From Candidatus Methylobacter oryzae (GTDB taxonomy: Bacteria > Pseudomonadota > Gammaproteobacteria > Methylococcales > Methylomonadaceae): a stretch of 64,000 bases of DNA. Below are positions 26,140 to 35,053 of this stretch, in pieces. The first letter of the stretch is position 1; every line of letters starts with the position of its first letter. The notes under the pieces are model-generated. The model saw nothing but the letters and a program-made list of their open reading frames with translations. It was not told where the DNA came from and did not search any database. The translations under genes were made by a program, and so were the position numbers. The stretch spans positions 20,194 through 84,193 of the forward strand of contig NZ_RYFG02000110.1 in NCBI RefSeq assembly GCF_003994235.2, in the 5' to 3' direction.

Positions 26140-26736
26140 TTACGCTTTAAAAAAATCGCCCAACAAATCCTGGCAACACTGTTTCAGCGGTGCGGAGGAT
26201 TTTTCAATTTTCATCCTTAATAAGGCGCCCTGCCAGGTGTTGACCAGCAGGTCGGCCATTTCTTCAGCCGTTTTGTCGGTTCTTATCGTGCCTTGCTGCT
26301 GGGCTTTCTCCAGGCCAGATTGCATTAAATCCCGGTAACGGTTTAACGCATCTTGCAGCGATTTTTGGCAAATATCGCTGGTATCGCCGATTTCGCCCAT
26401 CAAATTGCCGAGCAGACAGCCGCCTTTGAAGTTAGCTTTCTCAAGATCGGCAATGCCTTCGTTGAAATAGCGCTGCAATGCGCCAAGCGCGTCATCCTCG
26501 GACTGCTGCAAATGCCCGGTCAATTGCTTGATGAAAGGCTCGATGTAATGTTGGATAACTTCCGCGCCAAAGTGTTCTTTGCTGCCGAAGTAATTGTAGA
26601 AAGAGCCTTTAGGGATCTGCACGGCATCCAGAATCTCTTTCAGTCCGGTACCGTGATAGCCCTGCTCCATCAGCAAGGTTACGCCCTGGTTTAGCAGGTT
26701 TTCGCGATTGATTTGTTTTTTTGTAATTTCACTCAT
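26140..26736 (-). CDS. TetR-family transcriptional regulator
   Basis: 198 residues from the ATG at 26736. N-terminal HTH: RENLLNQGVTLLMEQGYHGT, LKEILDAVQIPKGSFYNYFG with the usual 'GxFYNYFxSKE' of TetR/AcrR. The C-terminal ligand domain resembles the TetR_C_11/AcuR-NemR-like group, with Cys at FKGGCLLGNL and QKCCQ-like KQCCQDLL. Cysteines may sense electrophiles, by analogy with NemR. It lies 45 bp upstream of DUF4242 and probably represses the whole operon. A 12-bp dyad lies just before its start. Confidence 0.9.
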   Translation of the reverse strand: MSEITKKQINRENLLNQGVTLLMEQGYHGTGLKEILDAVQIPKGSFYNYFGSKEHFGAEVIQHYIEPFIKQLTGHLQQSEDDALGALQRYFNEGIADLEKANFKGGCLLGNLMGEIGDTSDICQKSLQDALNRYRDLMQSGLEKAQQQGTIRTDKTAEEMADLLVNTWQGALLRMKIEKSSAPLKQCCQDLLGDFFKA

Positions 26737-26747
26737 ATTAAAATAAT

Positions 26748-26759
26748 ACGACCGGTTGT
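26748..26759. promoter_or_regulatory. candidate TetR operator
   Basis: ACGACCGGTTGT is an almost perfect 12-bp dyad (one mismatched pair) 12 bp upstream of the regulator's ATG. Position and symmetry fit an autorepression site; sequence specificity is not known. Confidence 0.45.
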
Positions 26760-26817
26760 CTCGAATTGTCAAAAGATTTTTGTAATTCCTGTTACGTCTA
26801 CAGATGATAAAAAGCGT

Positions 26818-27085
26818 CGTCCACGAAAAGCGCGAAAGACACGAAAATAGTCAAACCAGAAGTTGTTGTGGTCATAGCTATAAACAGCTCGCCGCTGCTT
26901 ACACTCATGACAACCATCCCTGACCTGGCGTGAAGCGAGAAGCCTGCCAACCGGCAGACCTTCCAGGTTTTAAAAACCTGGAAGGTCTAACTGGCAACAT
27001 TCCGAACAAACGGGGCATTTAATAAATACCGGAAAGAAACCTACCGCTGGTATTGTTTCGTGCTTTTCGTGTCTTTCGTGGACAC
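26818..27085. repeat. gene-free stretch with two inverted repeats
   Basis: Outer elements GTCCACGAAAAGCGCGAAAG at 26818 and CGTGCTTTTCGTGTCTTTCG ending at 27085 are imperfect inverted copies built on CACGAAA. Inside, 26956-26988 is a near-perfect palindrome AGACCTTCCAGGTTTT/AAAACCTGGAAGGTCT with one central base. A relative of the inner palindrome lies at 48427. Confidence 0.75.
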
Positions 27086-27193
27086 TGAATAAAAATGGAG
27101 CGAATAGGACAAAAACCAGCCAATCAACATTAATGCCGCGCGGCACCGGGGTTTGGTATGATAGACAGCTACATCCACTCTATAGGAAACAAC

Positions 27194-27691
27194 ATGGGCA
27201 ACCCGGTTGAAAGCGAACCATTAAAGTCCGATCTCACCCTTCATTGGATTATTGTCGGCATGATGCTTATGATGTTGACGACCTATGTCGTCATTTGCCA
27301 TACCGTTGGCGCACAGCTCCAGCAGCCGTTACCGGAAGCCCAACGGATACTGATCAGGACTGTACTGTATGCCGTGGCTATCGTGACGTTTCCGCTGACT
27401 AACCTGATACGGCACATTCAGCTGCGCTTGAATCAAACAATGCCTCGCCCGCAGACTCAGAGCGGTCCAGTCGCCTTAGCCAGAAGCCGTTATCTAACGA
27501 CCGTTATTGTGTCGATGTCGCTGGTTGAAGTGGTCGGCATCTTGGGCTTGGTCATGTTCATACTGGGCGACGGCTTCAACACTTTGTACATCTTTACCGG
27601 ACTTTCGGCGCTGGGAATGTTTTTATATCGGCCTAAAACCGATGAGTATTTAGAAATAATCAATGCAATCGCCGCACAAAAACATGAATAA
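27194..27691 (+). CDS. hypothetical four-helix inner-membrane protein
   Basis: 165 residues from the ATG at 27194, chosen because AGGA lies 6 nt upstream; the frame is open to 27158. Four membrane segments: LHWIIVGMMLMMLTTYVVIC, ILIRTVLYAVAIVTFPLTNL, YLTTVIVSMSLVEVVGILGL and TLYIFTGLSALGMFLY. No family recognised. The end overlaps the next gene by 8 nt, so it is coupled to the Fe-S protein and could act as its membrane partner, which is inference only. Confidence 0.75.
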   Translation: MGNPVESEPLKSDLTLHWIIVGMMLMMLTTYVVICHTVGAQLQQPLPEAQRILIRTVLYAVAIVTFPLTNLIRHIQLRLNQTMPRPQTQSGPVALARSRYLTTVIVSMSLVEVVGILGLVMFILGDGFNTLYIFTGLSALGMFLYRPKTDEYLEIINAIAAQKHE

Positions 27692-28889
27692 GTTATTAGC
27701 CGACGCGGATCTTTGCGTCAAATGCGGTTTATGTCTGCCGCACTGCCCCACTTACACCAAAACCCAAAACGAAAACGAGTCGCCGCGCGGCCGTATCGCG
27801 CTGATTCAGGCTTGGGCGGGCGGGCATCTGGAAACGTCGAAAAAGCTGCTTGAGCATATCGACAACTGCCTGCTATGCCGTTCTTGCGAACGGGCTTGCC
27901 CGGCGGTCGTACCTTACGGACGGCTGATCAATAATTTTCGCGAACAAGTAAAGGACGAGCGCGGCACGACGTTGGCGGCATCGCTAATGAAAAAAGTGAC
28001 GCACAATAAAAGCGTCGGCCGTTTCGCGCAATCGGGTTTAAAGTTCTACCAAACCACTGCCTTGCAAAAAACGGCGCGCCTGCTCAAGTTACCGGAATTG
28101 TTAAGACTGGATAAAATCGACCGTCTATTGCCCTGTTATCACGAGCCGCTGACTTTAGCGCCGCACTATCCTGCAATTGCCGAAGCCAAAGGCAATGTCG
28201 GTTTGTTTATCGGCTGCATGGGCTCATTGCTGGATCATGAGACAGTCAACGCTGCGATTAAGGTATTAACCGCAGCAGGATTTAACGTATCCATCCCCGA
28301 ACGTCAGACTTGCTGCGGGGCGCTGGACTTGCATGACGGCGACGATCGCACATCCGCTCAGTTGGCCGCGATCAATTGCGATGCTTTTGCCGATAAAAAC
28401 CTGGATGCGATAATCACTATTGCCAGCGGTTGCGGCAGCCATATGCAAGAGGAATACCGGCAGGACGGTTTTGCGAAGAAAGTCATCGACATCAGCCAAT
28501 TCCTGATCAAGTCAGGCTGTGATCTTAGCGGTCAATTAATGCCGCTGCCGGCGCCGGTATGTTTGCATACGCCGTGCTCGTTAAAAAATGTGATGCGTGA
28601 AGAACAAGGCGCGTTAAAGCTGCTGCAACAAATTCCCGGCATTAAAATCACGCAATTGCCGGCCGCGATTCAATGCTGCGGTTCGGCTGGCAGTTATATG
28701 CTGGATCATCCGCTTATGGCGCAAGCGTTGCTGAGTGATTTATTGGGAGCGGCTTTGGAACATTCGCCCGACTATCTGGTCAGCTCCAACATCGGTTGTG
28801 CTTTGCATATAGCGGCCGGATTAAGGGAACGAGGAATAACGCTGGAAGTACTTCATCCGGTTACTTTAATTGCACGGCAGTTAAAGTAA
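27684..28889 (+). CDS. GlcF-like iron-sulfur protein (glycolate oxidase Fe-S subunit family)
   Basis: 401 residues from the ATG at 27684. Two [4Fe-4S] motifs at the N-terminus: CVKCGLCLPHCPTYTK (~9-24) and CLLCRSCERACPAVVPYG (~65-80), with ESPRGRIALIQAW between, as in GlcF. Two CCG domains follow: IGCMGSLLD/QTCCGALDLHDGDD and VCLHTPCSLKNV/IQCCGSAGSYML. In E. coli GlcF works with GlcD and GlcE in glycolate oxidation. Neither subunit is nearby, so the exact substrate is open (glycolate, lactate or other 2-hydroxyacid). Confidence 0.85.
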   Translation: MNKLLADADLCVKCGLCLPHCPTYTKTQNENESPRGRIALIQAWAGGHLETSKKLLEHIDNCLLCRSCERACPAVVPYGRLINNFREQVKDERGTTLAASLMKKVTHNKSVGRFAQSGLKFYQTTALQKTARLLKLPELLRLDKIDRLLPCYHEPLTLAPHYPAIAEAKGNVGLFIGCMGSLLDHETVNAAIKVLTAAGFNVSIPERQTCCGALDLHDGDDRTSAQLAAINCDAFADKNLDAIITIASGCGSHMQEEYRQDGFAKKVIDISQFLIKSGCDLSGQLMPLPAPVCLHTPCSLKNVMREEQGALKLLQQIPGIKITQLPAAIQCCGSAGSYMLDHPLMAQALLSDLLGAALEHSPDYLVSSNIGCALHIAAGLRERGITLEVLHPVTLIARQLK

Positions 28890-28904
28890 CCGGTTAATAA
28901 ACCG

Positions 28905-28930
28905 AAAAGGACGGCCGGAAAGGCCGTCCT
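28905..28930 (-). terminator. intrinsic terminator between convergent GlcF-like gene and speD
   Basis: Stem GGACGGCC / GGCCGTCC with a 5-nt loop. On the minus strand it is followed by TTTTC, 16 nt after the speD stop. The other direction is followed by TCGC, so it serves speD best, but may act both ways. Confidence 0.8.
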
Positions 28931-28944
28931 CGCTAAATCGGCAG

Positions 28945-29751
28945 TTAAGCCTTAACTTCTTCGTAACGCTGACGATAGTTATGACCATAGAAAATCTCAG
29001 TCACTTCCTTATGCAGCTTGCTTTCTATTTCCGCTTTTTGCTCATCGGTCAGATCGCATTCTTTTTCGAACAGATAATTTTCCAGTTCGGTTTCCTTGAG
29101 CATCATTTTGGTATGGAAAATATTTTCCTGATACACGTTTACATCGATCATTTGGTAACTTTCTTGCGTATCGAGTGCAATATAGTCCTGAATCGATGTG
29201 ATCTTGTGATCGATATAATGCTTCCGGCCTGAAATATCACGGGTAAAACCGCGCACTTTATAGTCCATCGTCACGACGTCGGACTCAAAGCTGTGGATCA
29301 GGTAATTCAACGCTTTCAGCGGCGAAATTCGGCCGCACGTTGAAACGTCGATGTCGGCGCGAAAAGTACTAATGCCGTTATCCGGATGGCTTTCAGGATA
29401 AGTATGCACAGTAATATGACTTTTATCCAAATGCGCCAGCACCGTTTCAGGCAACGGACCCGGCGATTGGCTATTCATGCTGGGCGGTGGAGGCACATGA
29501 CCTTCGGAAATCAGCATCGTAACGCTGGCGCCTTGCGGTTCATAATCCTGGCGGGCAATATTAAGAACCTGCGCGCCAATGATGTCGGCAACATCCTTAA
29601 GAATCTGGGTCAATTTATCGGCATTATAAGCTTCATCGATATACTCGATATAAGCTTGTTGCTGTTCTGCAGGAGCATAACAAATATCATAGATATTGAA
29701 ACTGAGCGACTTTGTTAGATTATTAAAGCCGTGTAATTGCAATTTGTTCAA
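28945..29751 (-). CDS. speD: S-adenosylmethionine decarboxylase proenzyme (E. coli type)
   Basis: 268 residues. Pyruvoyl enzyme that makes the aminopropyl donor for SpeE. Sequence closely follows E. coli Spe[61 protein letters not shown] and the cleavage site region [20 protein letters not shown], where the Ser becomes pyruvate. Then [19 protein letters not shown]. The start is TTG at 29751, with GAGG inside the end of yhfA 10 nt upstream. It lies 5 bp after yhfA, so the two are co-transcribed. Confidence 0.95.
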   Translation of the reverse strand: MNKLQLHGFNNLTKSLSFNIYDICYAPAEQQQAYIEYIDEAYNADKLTQILKDVADIIGAQVLNIARQDYEPQGASVTMLISEGHVPPPPSMNSQSPGPLPETVLAHLDKSHITVHTYPESHPDNGISTFRADIDVSTCGRISPLKALNYLIHSFESDVVTMDYKVRGFTRDISGRKHYIDHKITSIQDYIALDTQESYQMIDVNVYQENIFHTKMMLKETELENYLFEKECDLTDEQKAEIESKLHKEVTEIFYGHNYRQRYEEVKA

Positions 29752-29756
29752 AATAG

Positions 29757-30176
29757 TTAAACCTCGATAACTTCAAAATCATGGGTGATTTCCACCGCAG
29801 CCTTACTTAGCATGATAGACGCAGAACAATACTTTTCTGCGGATAACTTTACAGCCCTTTCAACAGCAGATGCCTTTAGATCATGACCGGTGACAATAAA
29901 GTGCAGATGAATCTTGCTAAACACACTCGGGACCGCATCTACCCGCTCCGCGGTGACCTCGGCCACGCATTTAACAATATCGTTCCTGCCTTTTTGTAAA
30001 ATCTGCACCACGTCAAAAGATGAACAACCGCCCACGCCCAGCAAAAGCATTTCCATGGGGCGTATACCTATGTTGCGACCACCGTGGTCGGGAGGACCAT
30101 CCATGACAACAGCATGTCCGCTGCCGGTTTCGCCGACGAACATCACGCCATCAACCCATTTAACTGTTACTTGCAT
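29757..30176 (-). CDS. yhfA: OsmC-family protein YhfA
   Basis: 139 residues. OsmC/Ohr fold: the two conserved cysteines sit in [17 protein letters not shown] (C51) and [14 protein letters not shown] (~C117), as in thiol-dependent peroxidases. YhfA of E. coli also lies next to crp, and here crp is divergent with 137 bp between the starts, so the neighbourhood is conserved. Substrate unknown; role in peroxide defence is by family analogy. Confidence 0.9.
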   Translation of the reverse strand: MQVTVKWVDGVMFVGETGSGHAVVMDGPPDHGGRNIGIRPMEMLLLGVGGCSSFDVVQILQKGRNDIVKCVAEVTAERVDAVPSVFSKIHLHFIVTGHDLKASAVERAVKLSAEKYCSASIMLSKAAVEITHDFEVIEV

Positions 30177-30313
30177 TTTTTTTCCCGGTTAAAAATGACG
30201 CATAGAGTAGCATAAAAACTCTTTTTCCCAGAGTAACAATATTGATTTTTTTGTTAAAATCCTGCATTGTTAATCGAATTCGCTACAGCACCAATAACAA
30301 ATGAATTGTTAAG

Positions 30314-30967
30314 ATGACACTGAAAAACCAAGAAAATCATAATAAAGAAGCCCTGGAGCATTTCTTACGTTTTTGCCATATAAAAAAATATCCGGCTAAA
30401 ACGACTATTATTCGGCCTGGCGATATTGGAGATCGTTTATATTTTATTGTAAACGGATCGGTTAGTGTGTGCGTGGAGGACGAAGAAGGGCATGAGCTGA
30501 TTCTCGCTTACCTGAATAAAAATGAATTTATCGGAGAAATCGGTATTTTTAAAGAGGCCGAAACACGAAAAGTCACCGTTAAGACACGCACCGAGTGCCA
30601 CCTGGCTGAGATAAGCTACGACAGGCTTCGTCAAATCCTGAAAAAAGAACTCATCGAATACGGATACGAGATTTTTTTCATGATTGGCGAACAATTATCG
30701 TCACGTTTACTAACCACTAGCCGTAATTTACGCGATCTGGCGTTCATGGATGTAGAAGGACGAATTGCCCGAACCTTAATTGATCTATGCAAAAGCCCCG
30801 AAGCAATCACACATCCCGACGGTATGCAACTACACATATCCAGACAGGAAATCGGCCGTATGGTCAGCTGCTCAAGAGAAATGGCCGGACGTGTTTTAAA
30901 GGAACTGGAAAACAAGAAATTAATTAGCGCCCATGGCAAGACGATTGTCGTGTTCGGCACCCGGTAG
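30314..30967 (+). CDS. crp: cAMP receptor protein (Crp/Vfr family)
   Basis: 217 residues. cNMP-binding domain then HTH_Crp. The pocket NEFIGEIGIFKEAETRKVTV keeps the Glu and Arg that contact cAMP, but the usual Ser after the Arg is Lys (ETRKV instead of ERSAW). The C-helix Thr-Ser pair is kept (LLTTSRNLRDLAFMDV). The recognition helix ISRQEIGRMVSCSREMAGRV has the Arg-Glu...Arg set that reads TGTGA-N6-TCACA in E. coli, and the end ISAHGKTIVVFGTR is almost identical to E. coli CRP. Ligand affinity may be changed by the Lys. Divergent from yhfA-speD. Confidence 0.93.
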   Translation: MTLKNQENHNKEALEHFLRFCHIKKYPAKTTIIRPGDIGDRLYFIVNGSVSVCVEDEEGHELILAYLNKNEFIGEIGIFKEAETRKVTVKTRTECHLAEISYDRLRQILKKELIEYGYEIFFMIGEQLSSRLLTTSRNLRDLAFMDVEGRIARTLIDLCKSPEAITHPDGMQLHISRQEIGRMVSCSREMAGRVLKELENKKLISAHGKTIVVFGTR

Positions 30968-31000
30968 CATCGGAATTTACTTTACCCGGTTTATTAAACC

Positions 31001-31113
31001 TTATACCCAAAGGGCATAAGTTTCGTTTGAGCAGGCAAACTGCTCAACTCAGCTTTATACCCAAAGGGCATAAGTTTCGTTTGAGCAGACAAGCCTGCTC
31101 AACTCAGCTTTAT
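31001..31113 (+). repeat. dispersed palindromic repeat, family 1, copies D and E in tandem
   Basis: Two head-to-tail units, 31001-31056 and 31055-31113, of TTATACCCAAAGGGCATAAG + TTTCGTTTGAGCAG + CTGCTCAACTCAGCTTTAT, differing at a few bases. They fill the gap between convergent crp and the DUF3014 gene. Confidence 0.9.
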
Positions 31114-31125
31114 CCCCGTAAAAAC

Positions 31126-31977
31126 TTATTCTTTTGTATTAGCCAGATTTTCGGCAAACAAACGCAATTTGTTTTGAATAATACGGGTGTTCTCTGGCCC
31201 CATCCGCAACATTTGTTTATGTACCGGATTTAATGCCTCAAGTTGTTGATCGGCGAATTTGTAATGTATCGAGCCTTTTTCCAATGCAATTCGCTCGTCG
31301 CTGACAGGCGCGGCAATAATGACCGCCGCCGCTTTCATCATAATATCTTCCAAATTATACTCTTCCGGATAGCTAAACTCCTTAAAAACCTGCACCAATA
31401 GCGGCCTGAACTTTCTATACACTGCTAATGTCGCCCGTACATCCAGCGCATTGACCGCTGCGGCGAGCCCGTCATAACGCTGATAACTTTTACTGGAGAT
31501 AAACAGGCTCTCGCCCTCTTGGTCGACGGCGAACGGCTGATCCAACTGAAGAAAGCGCAAATTCTTTTCAAGCCGCAAGCCCTGCGAGAAATCGTTTGCG
31601 ATAACGACATATTTTCTGATCAACTGGTCGGCATTCAACCAGCCGGCAAGCGCCGGAGAAAGGCCGACAATTTCCTCCCGCAGCAGTGCGTCGCTATGAT
31701 CAAGATCAGGCAAAATAAGCGATGTATCCGTCACGGCCCCAGCAGTTGCTTCTGCGGTAGGCGCTCCATTGCTGATGAGTAACTGCTCAGCAGCCTTGGT
31801 CTCCCGGTCCTGTGAGGGAAGCGCCAAAGATCGTGTTTCAGGTTCCGTTACAGTCTCGCTTTGCAAATGCTGAAAATAGAACCATCCGCCGCCGGCCAAC
31901 GCGATCAAAACAATCGCTTTTAAGACCATGCCACTGCCGGATTTTTTATCTTTAACCCGGTTATCGTATCGACTCAT
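31126..31977 (-). CDS. DUF3014 domain protein, single-pass membrane protein
   Basis: 283 residues. N-terminal cytoplasmic tail (MSRYDNRVKDKKSGSG), one membrane helix (MVLKAIVLIALAGGGWFYFQ), then a ~60-residue Ala/Thr/Glu-rich linker and the periplasmic DUF3014 domain: ILPDLDHSDALLREEIVGLS, VVIANDFSQG, GESLFISSKSYQRYDGLAAA and RKFRPLLVQVFKEFSYPEEY. The family is widespread in gammaproteobacteria, function unknown. Lone gene on the minus strand between typA and the tandem repeats. Confidence 0.85.
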   Translation of the reverse strand: MSRYDNRVKDKKSGSGMVLKAIVLIALAGGGWFYFQHLQSETVTEPETRSLALPSQDRETKAAEQLLISNGAPTAEATAGAVTDTSLILPDLDHSDALLREEIVGLSPALAGWLNADQLIRKYVVIANDFSQGLRLEKNLRFLQLDQPFAVDQEGESLFISSKSYQRYDGLAAAVNALDVRATLAVYRKFRPLLVQVFKEFSYPEEYNLEDIMMKAAAVIIAAPVSDERIALEKGSIHYKFADQQLEALNPVHKQMLRMGPENTRIIQNKLRLFAENLANTKE

Positions 31978-32241
31978 ATATAAAACCTTCGCTATAGTTT
32001 CAGGGAATGATATGCCTGCGCGGATTTGACTGACTGATCATCACGGCAAAATATTTTAAACCGGATGAATCTTGGCTCTGCTTGCATCAAAACGCTGCAA
32101 GTTTACAGTGGATATTTAGGCCGGATAAAGCCCAATTGAATGAATTGAATTTGCCTGAGATTCAGGCGAACTCAGCATGTAATGCAATCTTTATAACTTA
32201 AAGACAACATAACCTCCGGTTTTTACCGATATACAAAAGCA

Positions 32242-32271
32242 TTGGCTTGCCTTGAGGCCAAGGCAAGCCAA
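32242..32271 (-). terminator. intrinsic terminator of typA
   Basis: 13-bp perfect stem TTGGCTTGCCTTG / CAAGGCAAGCCAA with a 4-nt loop. On the minus strand it is followed by TGCTTTTG, 10 nt after the typA stop. Confidence 0.8.
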
Positions 32272-32280
32272 CATCTTGCT

Positions 32281-34092
32281 TTATCCCTTAGAGGCTCTTT
32301 TACGCTCGTTTTCAGTTAACAGTTTCTTGCGTAAACGTATCGATTTCGGCGTAACCTCAACCAGCTCGTCTTCGGCAATAAATTCCAACGCCTGCTCCAG
32401 CGTCATTTTTTGGATTCTCGCCAACACCAAGTTCTCATCCGAGCCTGATGCGCGCATATTAGTCAATTGCTTGGCCTTGGTCGGATTGACCACCAAATCG
32501 TTGGCGCGGGAATGCAAGCCGACCAGCATCCCTTCGTAAACTTCATCGCCGTTGACCAGGAACAAATCGCCGCGTTCCTGCAACGTAAACAATGAGTAAG
32601 TCAGCGCCTTGCCGGCAACCATCGACACCATCACACCGCGCAGACGGCCGCCGATGTCGCCCGGCTTCATCGGGCCGTAATGATCGAACACGTGGTAAAG
32701 CAGGCCGGAACCGGAAGTGGCCGTCATAAATTCGGTTTGGAAACCGATCAGGCCGCGCGACGGCACCATATATTCCAAACGAATTCGGCCTTTGCCGTCG
32801 GGGTCCATGTTCAGCAGGTCGGCTTTGCGCTCGCCCATTTTTTCCATAATCGTGCCTTGGTGCTCTTCCTCCACTTCGATCGTGACCATTTCAAAAGGCT
32901 CGCACTTGACGCCGTCGATTTCCTTGATAATCACTTCAGGACGCGACACGCCCATTTCGAAGCCTTCGCGGCGCATATTTTCGATCAGTACCGATAAATG
33001 CAGCTCGCCGCGGCCCGATACGATGAATTTATCCGGATCTGCTGTATCTTCGACTCTTAGCGCAACGTTATGCTGCAATTCTTTGTCCAGGCGGTCGCGA
33101 ATTTGACGCGTAGTAACAAACTTGCCTTCTTTCCCTGCAAACGGCGAGTTATTGACCATGAAAGTCATCGATACGGTCGGCTCATCAACCGACAACGGCG
33201 GCAACGCTTCGACGTGCTCGGGATGGCAGATCGTATCCGAGATTTCCAATTTTTCGATACCGGCAAACGCGATAATGTCGCCGGCGCGCGCTTCGGGCAC
33301 TTCGACGCGCTCCAAGCCGTGGAAGCCGAAAACCTGCAACATACGGCCTTTACGTTCCACGCCTTCGCGGTTAACGATGACCAGCGGCATGTTCGGTTTC
33401 ACGGTGCCGCGCTGAATCCGGCCAACGCCGATAACGCCGGTGTAGGTGTTGTAATCGAGGCTGGACACCTGCATTTGGAAAGGACCGTCGATGTCGACTT
33501 TGGGAGGATGAACTTTAGATACAATCGTCTCGAACAACGGCGTCATATCGCCGCCGCTGACGGAAGTATCCAGACCGGCATAGCCGTTGATGGCCGACGC
33601 ATAAACAATCGGAAAATCCAATTGCTCGTCGGTCGCACCCAAGCGGTCGAATAAATCGAACGTTTGATCGACAACCCAGTCGGGGCGCGCGCCCGGACGG
33701 TCGATCTTGTTGATGACCACAATCGGGTTCAAGCCCAGCGCAAAGGCTTTTTGGGTCACGAAACGGGTTTGCGGCATCGGGCCGTCCACGGCGTCGACCA
33801 ACAACAGAACTGAATCGACCATCGACAATACCCGCTCCACTTCGCCGCCAAAATCGGCGTGCCCAGGGGTGTCGACGATATTAATATGGTAGCCGTTCCA
33901 ATCCAGCGCGGTGTTTTTAGCCAGAATGGTAATGCCGCGTTCTTTTTCCAGGTCATTCGAGTCCATAATGCGCTCGGCAACTTTGGCATGGGCGGCAAAG
34001 GTGCCTGACTGTTGCAATAATTTATCGACCAGCGTGGTTTTGCCATGGTCAACGTGGGCAATAATTGCAATGTTTCTTAATTTTTCGATCAC
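32281..34092 (-). CDS. typA: translational GTPase TypA/BipA
   Basis: 603 residues, the usual length. Ribosome-associated GTPase needed under stress and cold. G1 [17 protein letters not shown]2 [14 protein letters not shown]3 [17 protein letters not shown]4 [12 protein letters not shown] and G5 ASAINGYAG are present, followed by EF-Tu domain 2 and EF-G-like domains ([40 protein letters not shown]). The start is GTG at 34092 giving [17 protein letters not shown], which matches the family. Nothing unusual. Confidence 0.97.
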   Translation of the reverse strand: MIEKLRNIAIIAHVDHGKTTLVDKLLQQSGTFAAHAKVAERIMDSNDLEKERGITILAKNTALDWNGYHINIVDTPGHADFGGEVERVLSMVDSVLLLVDAVDGPMPQTRFVTQKAFALGLNPIVVINKIDRPGARPDWVVDQTFDLFDRLGATDEQLDFPIVYASAINGYAGLDTSVSGGDMTPLFETIVSKVHPPKVDIDGPFQMQVSSLDYNTYTGVIGVGRIQRGTVKPNMPLVIVNREGVERKGRMLQVFGFHGLERVEVPEARAGDIIAFAGIEKLEISDTICHPEHVEALPPLSVDEPTVSMTFMVNNSPFAGKEGKFVTTRQIRDRLDKELQHNVALRVEDTADPDKFIVSGRGELHLSVLIENMRREGFEMGVSRPEVIIKEIDGVKCEPFEMVTIEVEEEHQGTIMEKMGERKADLLNMDPDGKGRIRLEYMVPSRGLIGFQTEFMTATSGSGLLYHVFDHYGPMKPGDIGGRLRGVMVSMVAGKALTYSLFTLQERGDLFLVNGDEVYEGMLVGLHSRANDLVVNPTKAKQLTNMRASGSDENLVLARIQKMTLEQALEFIAEDELVEVTPKSIRLRKKLLTENERKRASKG

Positions 34093-34127
34093 TGTTATGT
34101 ACTCTAGGTTTTAAATAAACAAATGTA

Positions 34128-34148
34128 GAATGCCGGTTGTCGGCATTC
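34128..34148 (-). terminator. possible terminator after the rhodanese gene
   Basis: Stem GAATGCCG / CGGCATTC with loop GTTGT, 120 nt after the rhodanese stop and just before typA. The minus-strand tail (TACATTTG) is weak, and the plus-strand tail is TTTAATT. Confidence 0.45.
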
Positions 34149-34267
34149 TTTAATTCTGATGGGCGTAAAAACGCCCTAATGCAGGGGAAGAAAGGACGGC
34201 GCGCCCGCCGTCATTGCGATTTAGATTTTGTTGGACGCACCCAGCTTGGTCCAATGGGGATATGGTA

Positions 34268-34660
34268 TTAACTCTGCTCCCAAGGCAAGCCCTGAAAACG
34301 CCAACCGCCAAGATTGCCCCGATGCTTATGCTCATCCAGGGGGCCTTCAAAACCGTCGACAATATTGATCAGCAGTTTATAACCGGCCTCTTCCAACGCT
34401 TTTGCCGCGTCCAATGAACGTTGACCGCTACGGCAAAGCAATAAGACCGGCGCATTACGGTCAGGAACAGCTTTTTTAACGTCGTCAATAAAATGTGGAT
34501 TAACCTGCCAATCAGGCGATTCTTTCCACGGAATCGATATTGCTTTTGGCGGATGCCCGACAAAGGAATGTTCAACTTTTGTTCTTACATCCACCAATAC
34601 CGCATCGGAATTATTCTGCAACAAATCCCAGGCTTGCTGTGGATCTAAATTTTCTATCAT
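34268..34660 (-). CDS. rhodanese-like sulfurtransferase
   Basis: 130 residues, one rhodanese domain. DAVLVDVRTKVEHSFVGHPP holds the CH2A motif and PVLLLCRSGQRSLDAAKALE holds the active-site loop with catalytic Cys (CRSGQRS). The C-terminal NIVDGFEGPLDEHKHRGNLG and GGWRFQGLPWEQ is found in a subgroup of small rhodaneses in beta/gammaproteobacteria. It likely moves sulfane sulfur; the partner is unknown. Stands alone, with ~390 bp of gene-free sequence upstream. Confidence 0.9.
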   Translation of the reverse strand: MIENLDPQQAWDLLQNNSDAVLVDVRTKVEHSFVGHPPKAISIPWKESPDWQVNPHFIDDVKKAVPDRNAPVLLLCRSGQRSLDAAKALEEAGYKLLINIVDGFEGPLDEHKHRGNLGGWRFQGLPWEQS

Positions 34661-35053
34661 TGTGTAATCTCTATCTGCGTTTGTAGCGCTCTCGCCAACG
34701 GTTCTGCGTTGTCATAACCGTTATCCGTACTTCTGTAGGGTCGTGCTAAGGCGATGCGCCCAACTCATCCTAATCTTCCGCTAACAGTCCGGCAAACCGT
34801 CAACCCATGGTTTATGAATGCGTATTATCTCATCCCTTAAGCCATGGTCAAGAAACCGGCTCATGACAATGTCGTTAAAACCTGCCTCGTAAACAGCTTT
34901 TCTTATCGGCTAGTAGCGCTTAGCCCTTAACTGTAGGGGGATCGGTGAGAACTGGAATGGAAACGGAAATTTTGCCTAATCCGCATTAACTGTTATATAA
35001 GCCATCGTTATCAATAAAATATCAGGCAGTTGCCGCCCCAACAATCGCTTATC
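34661..35053. other. gene-free stretch
   Basis: Between the rhodanese gene and the LysR gene, both on the minus strand. I see no coding frame, family repeat or clear hairpin. The rhodanese promoter must be in the left part. Confidence 0.5.

Noticed and set aside
31001..31113. Two adjacent repeats as a small CRISPR array
   Set aside because: The units abut without spacers, and other copies are scattered singly through the window.
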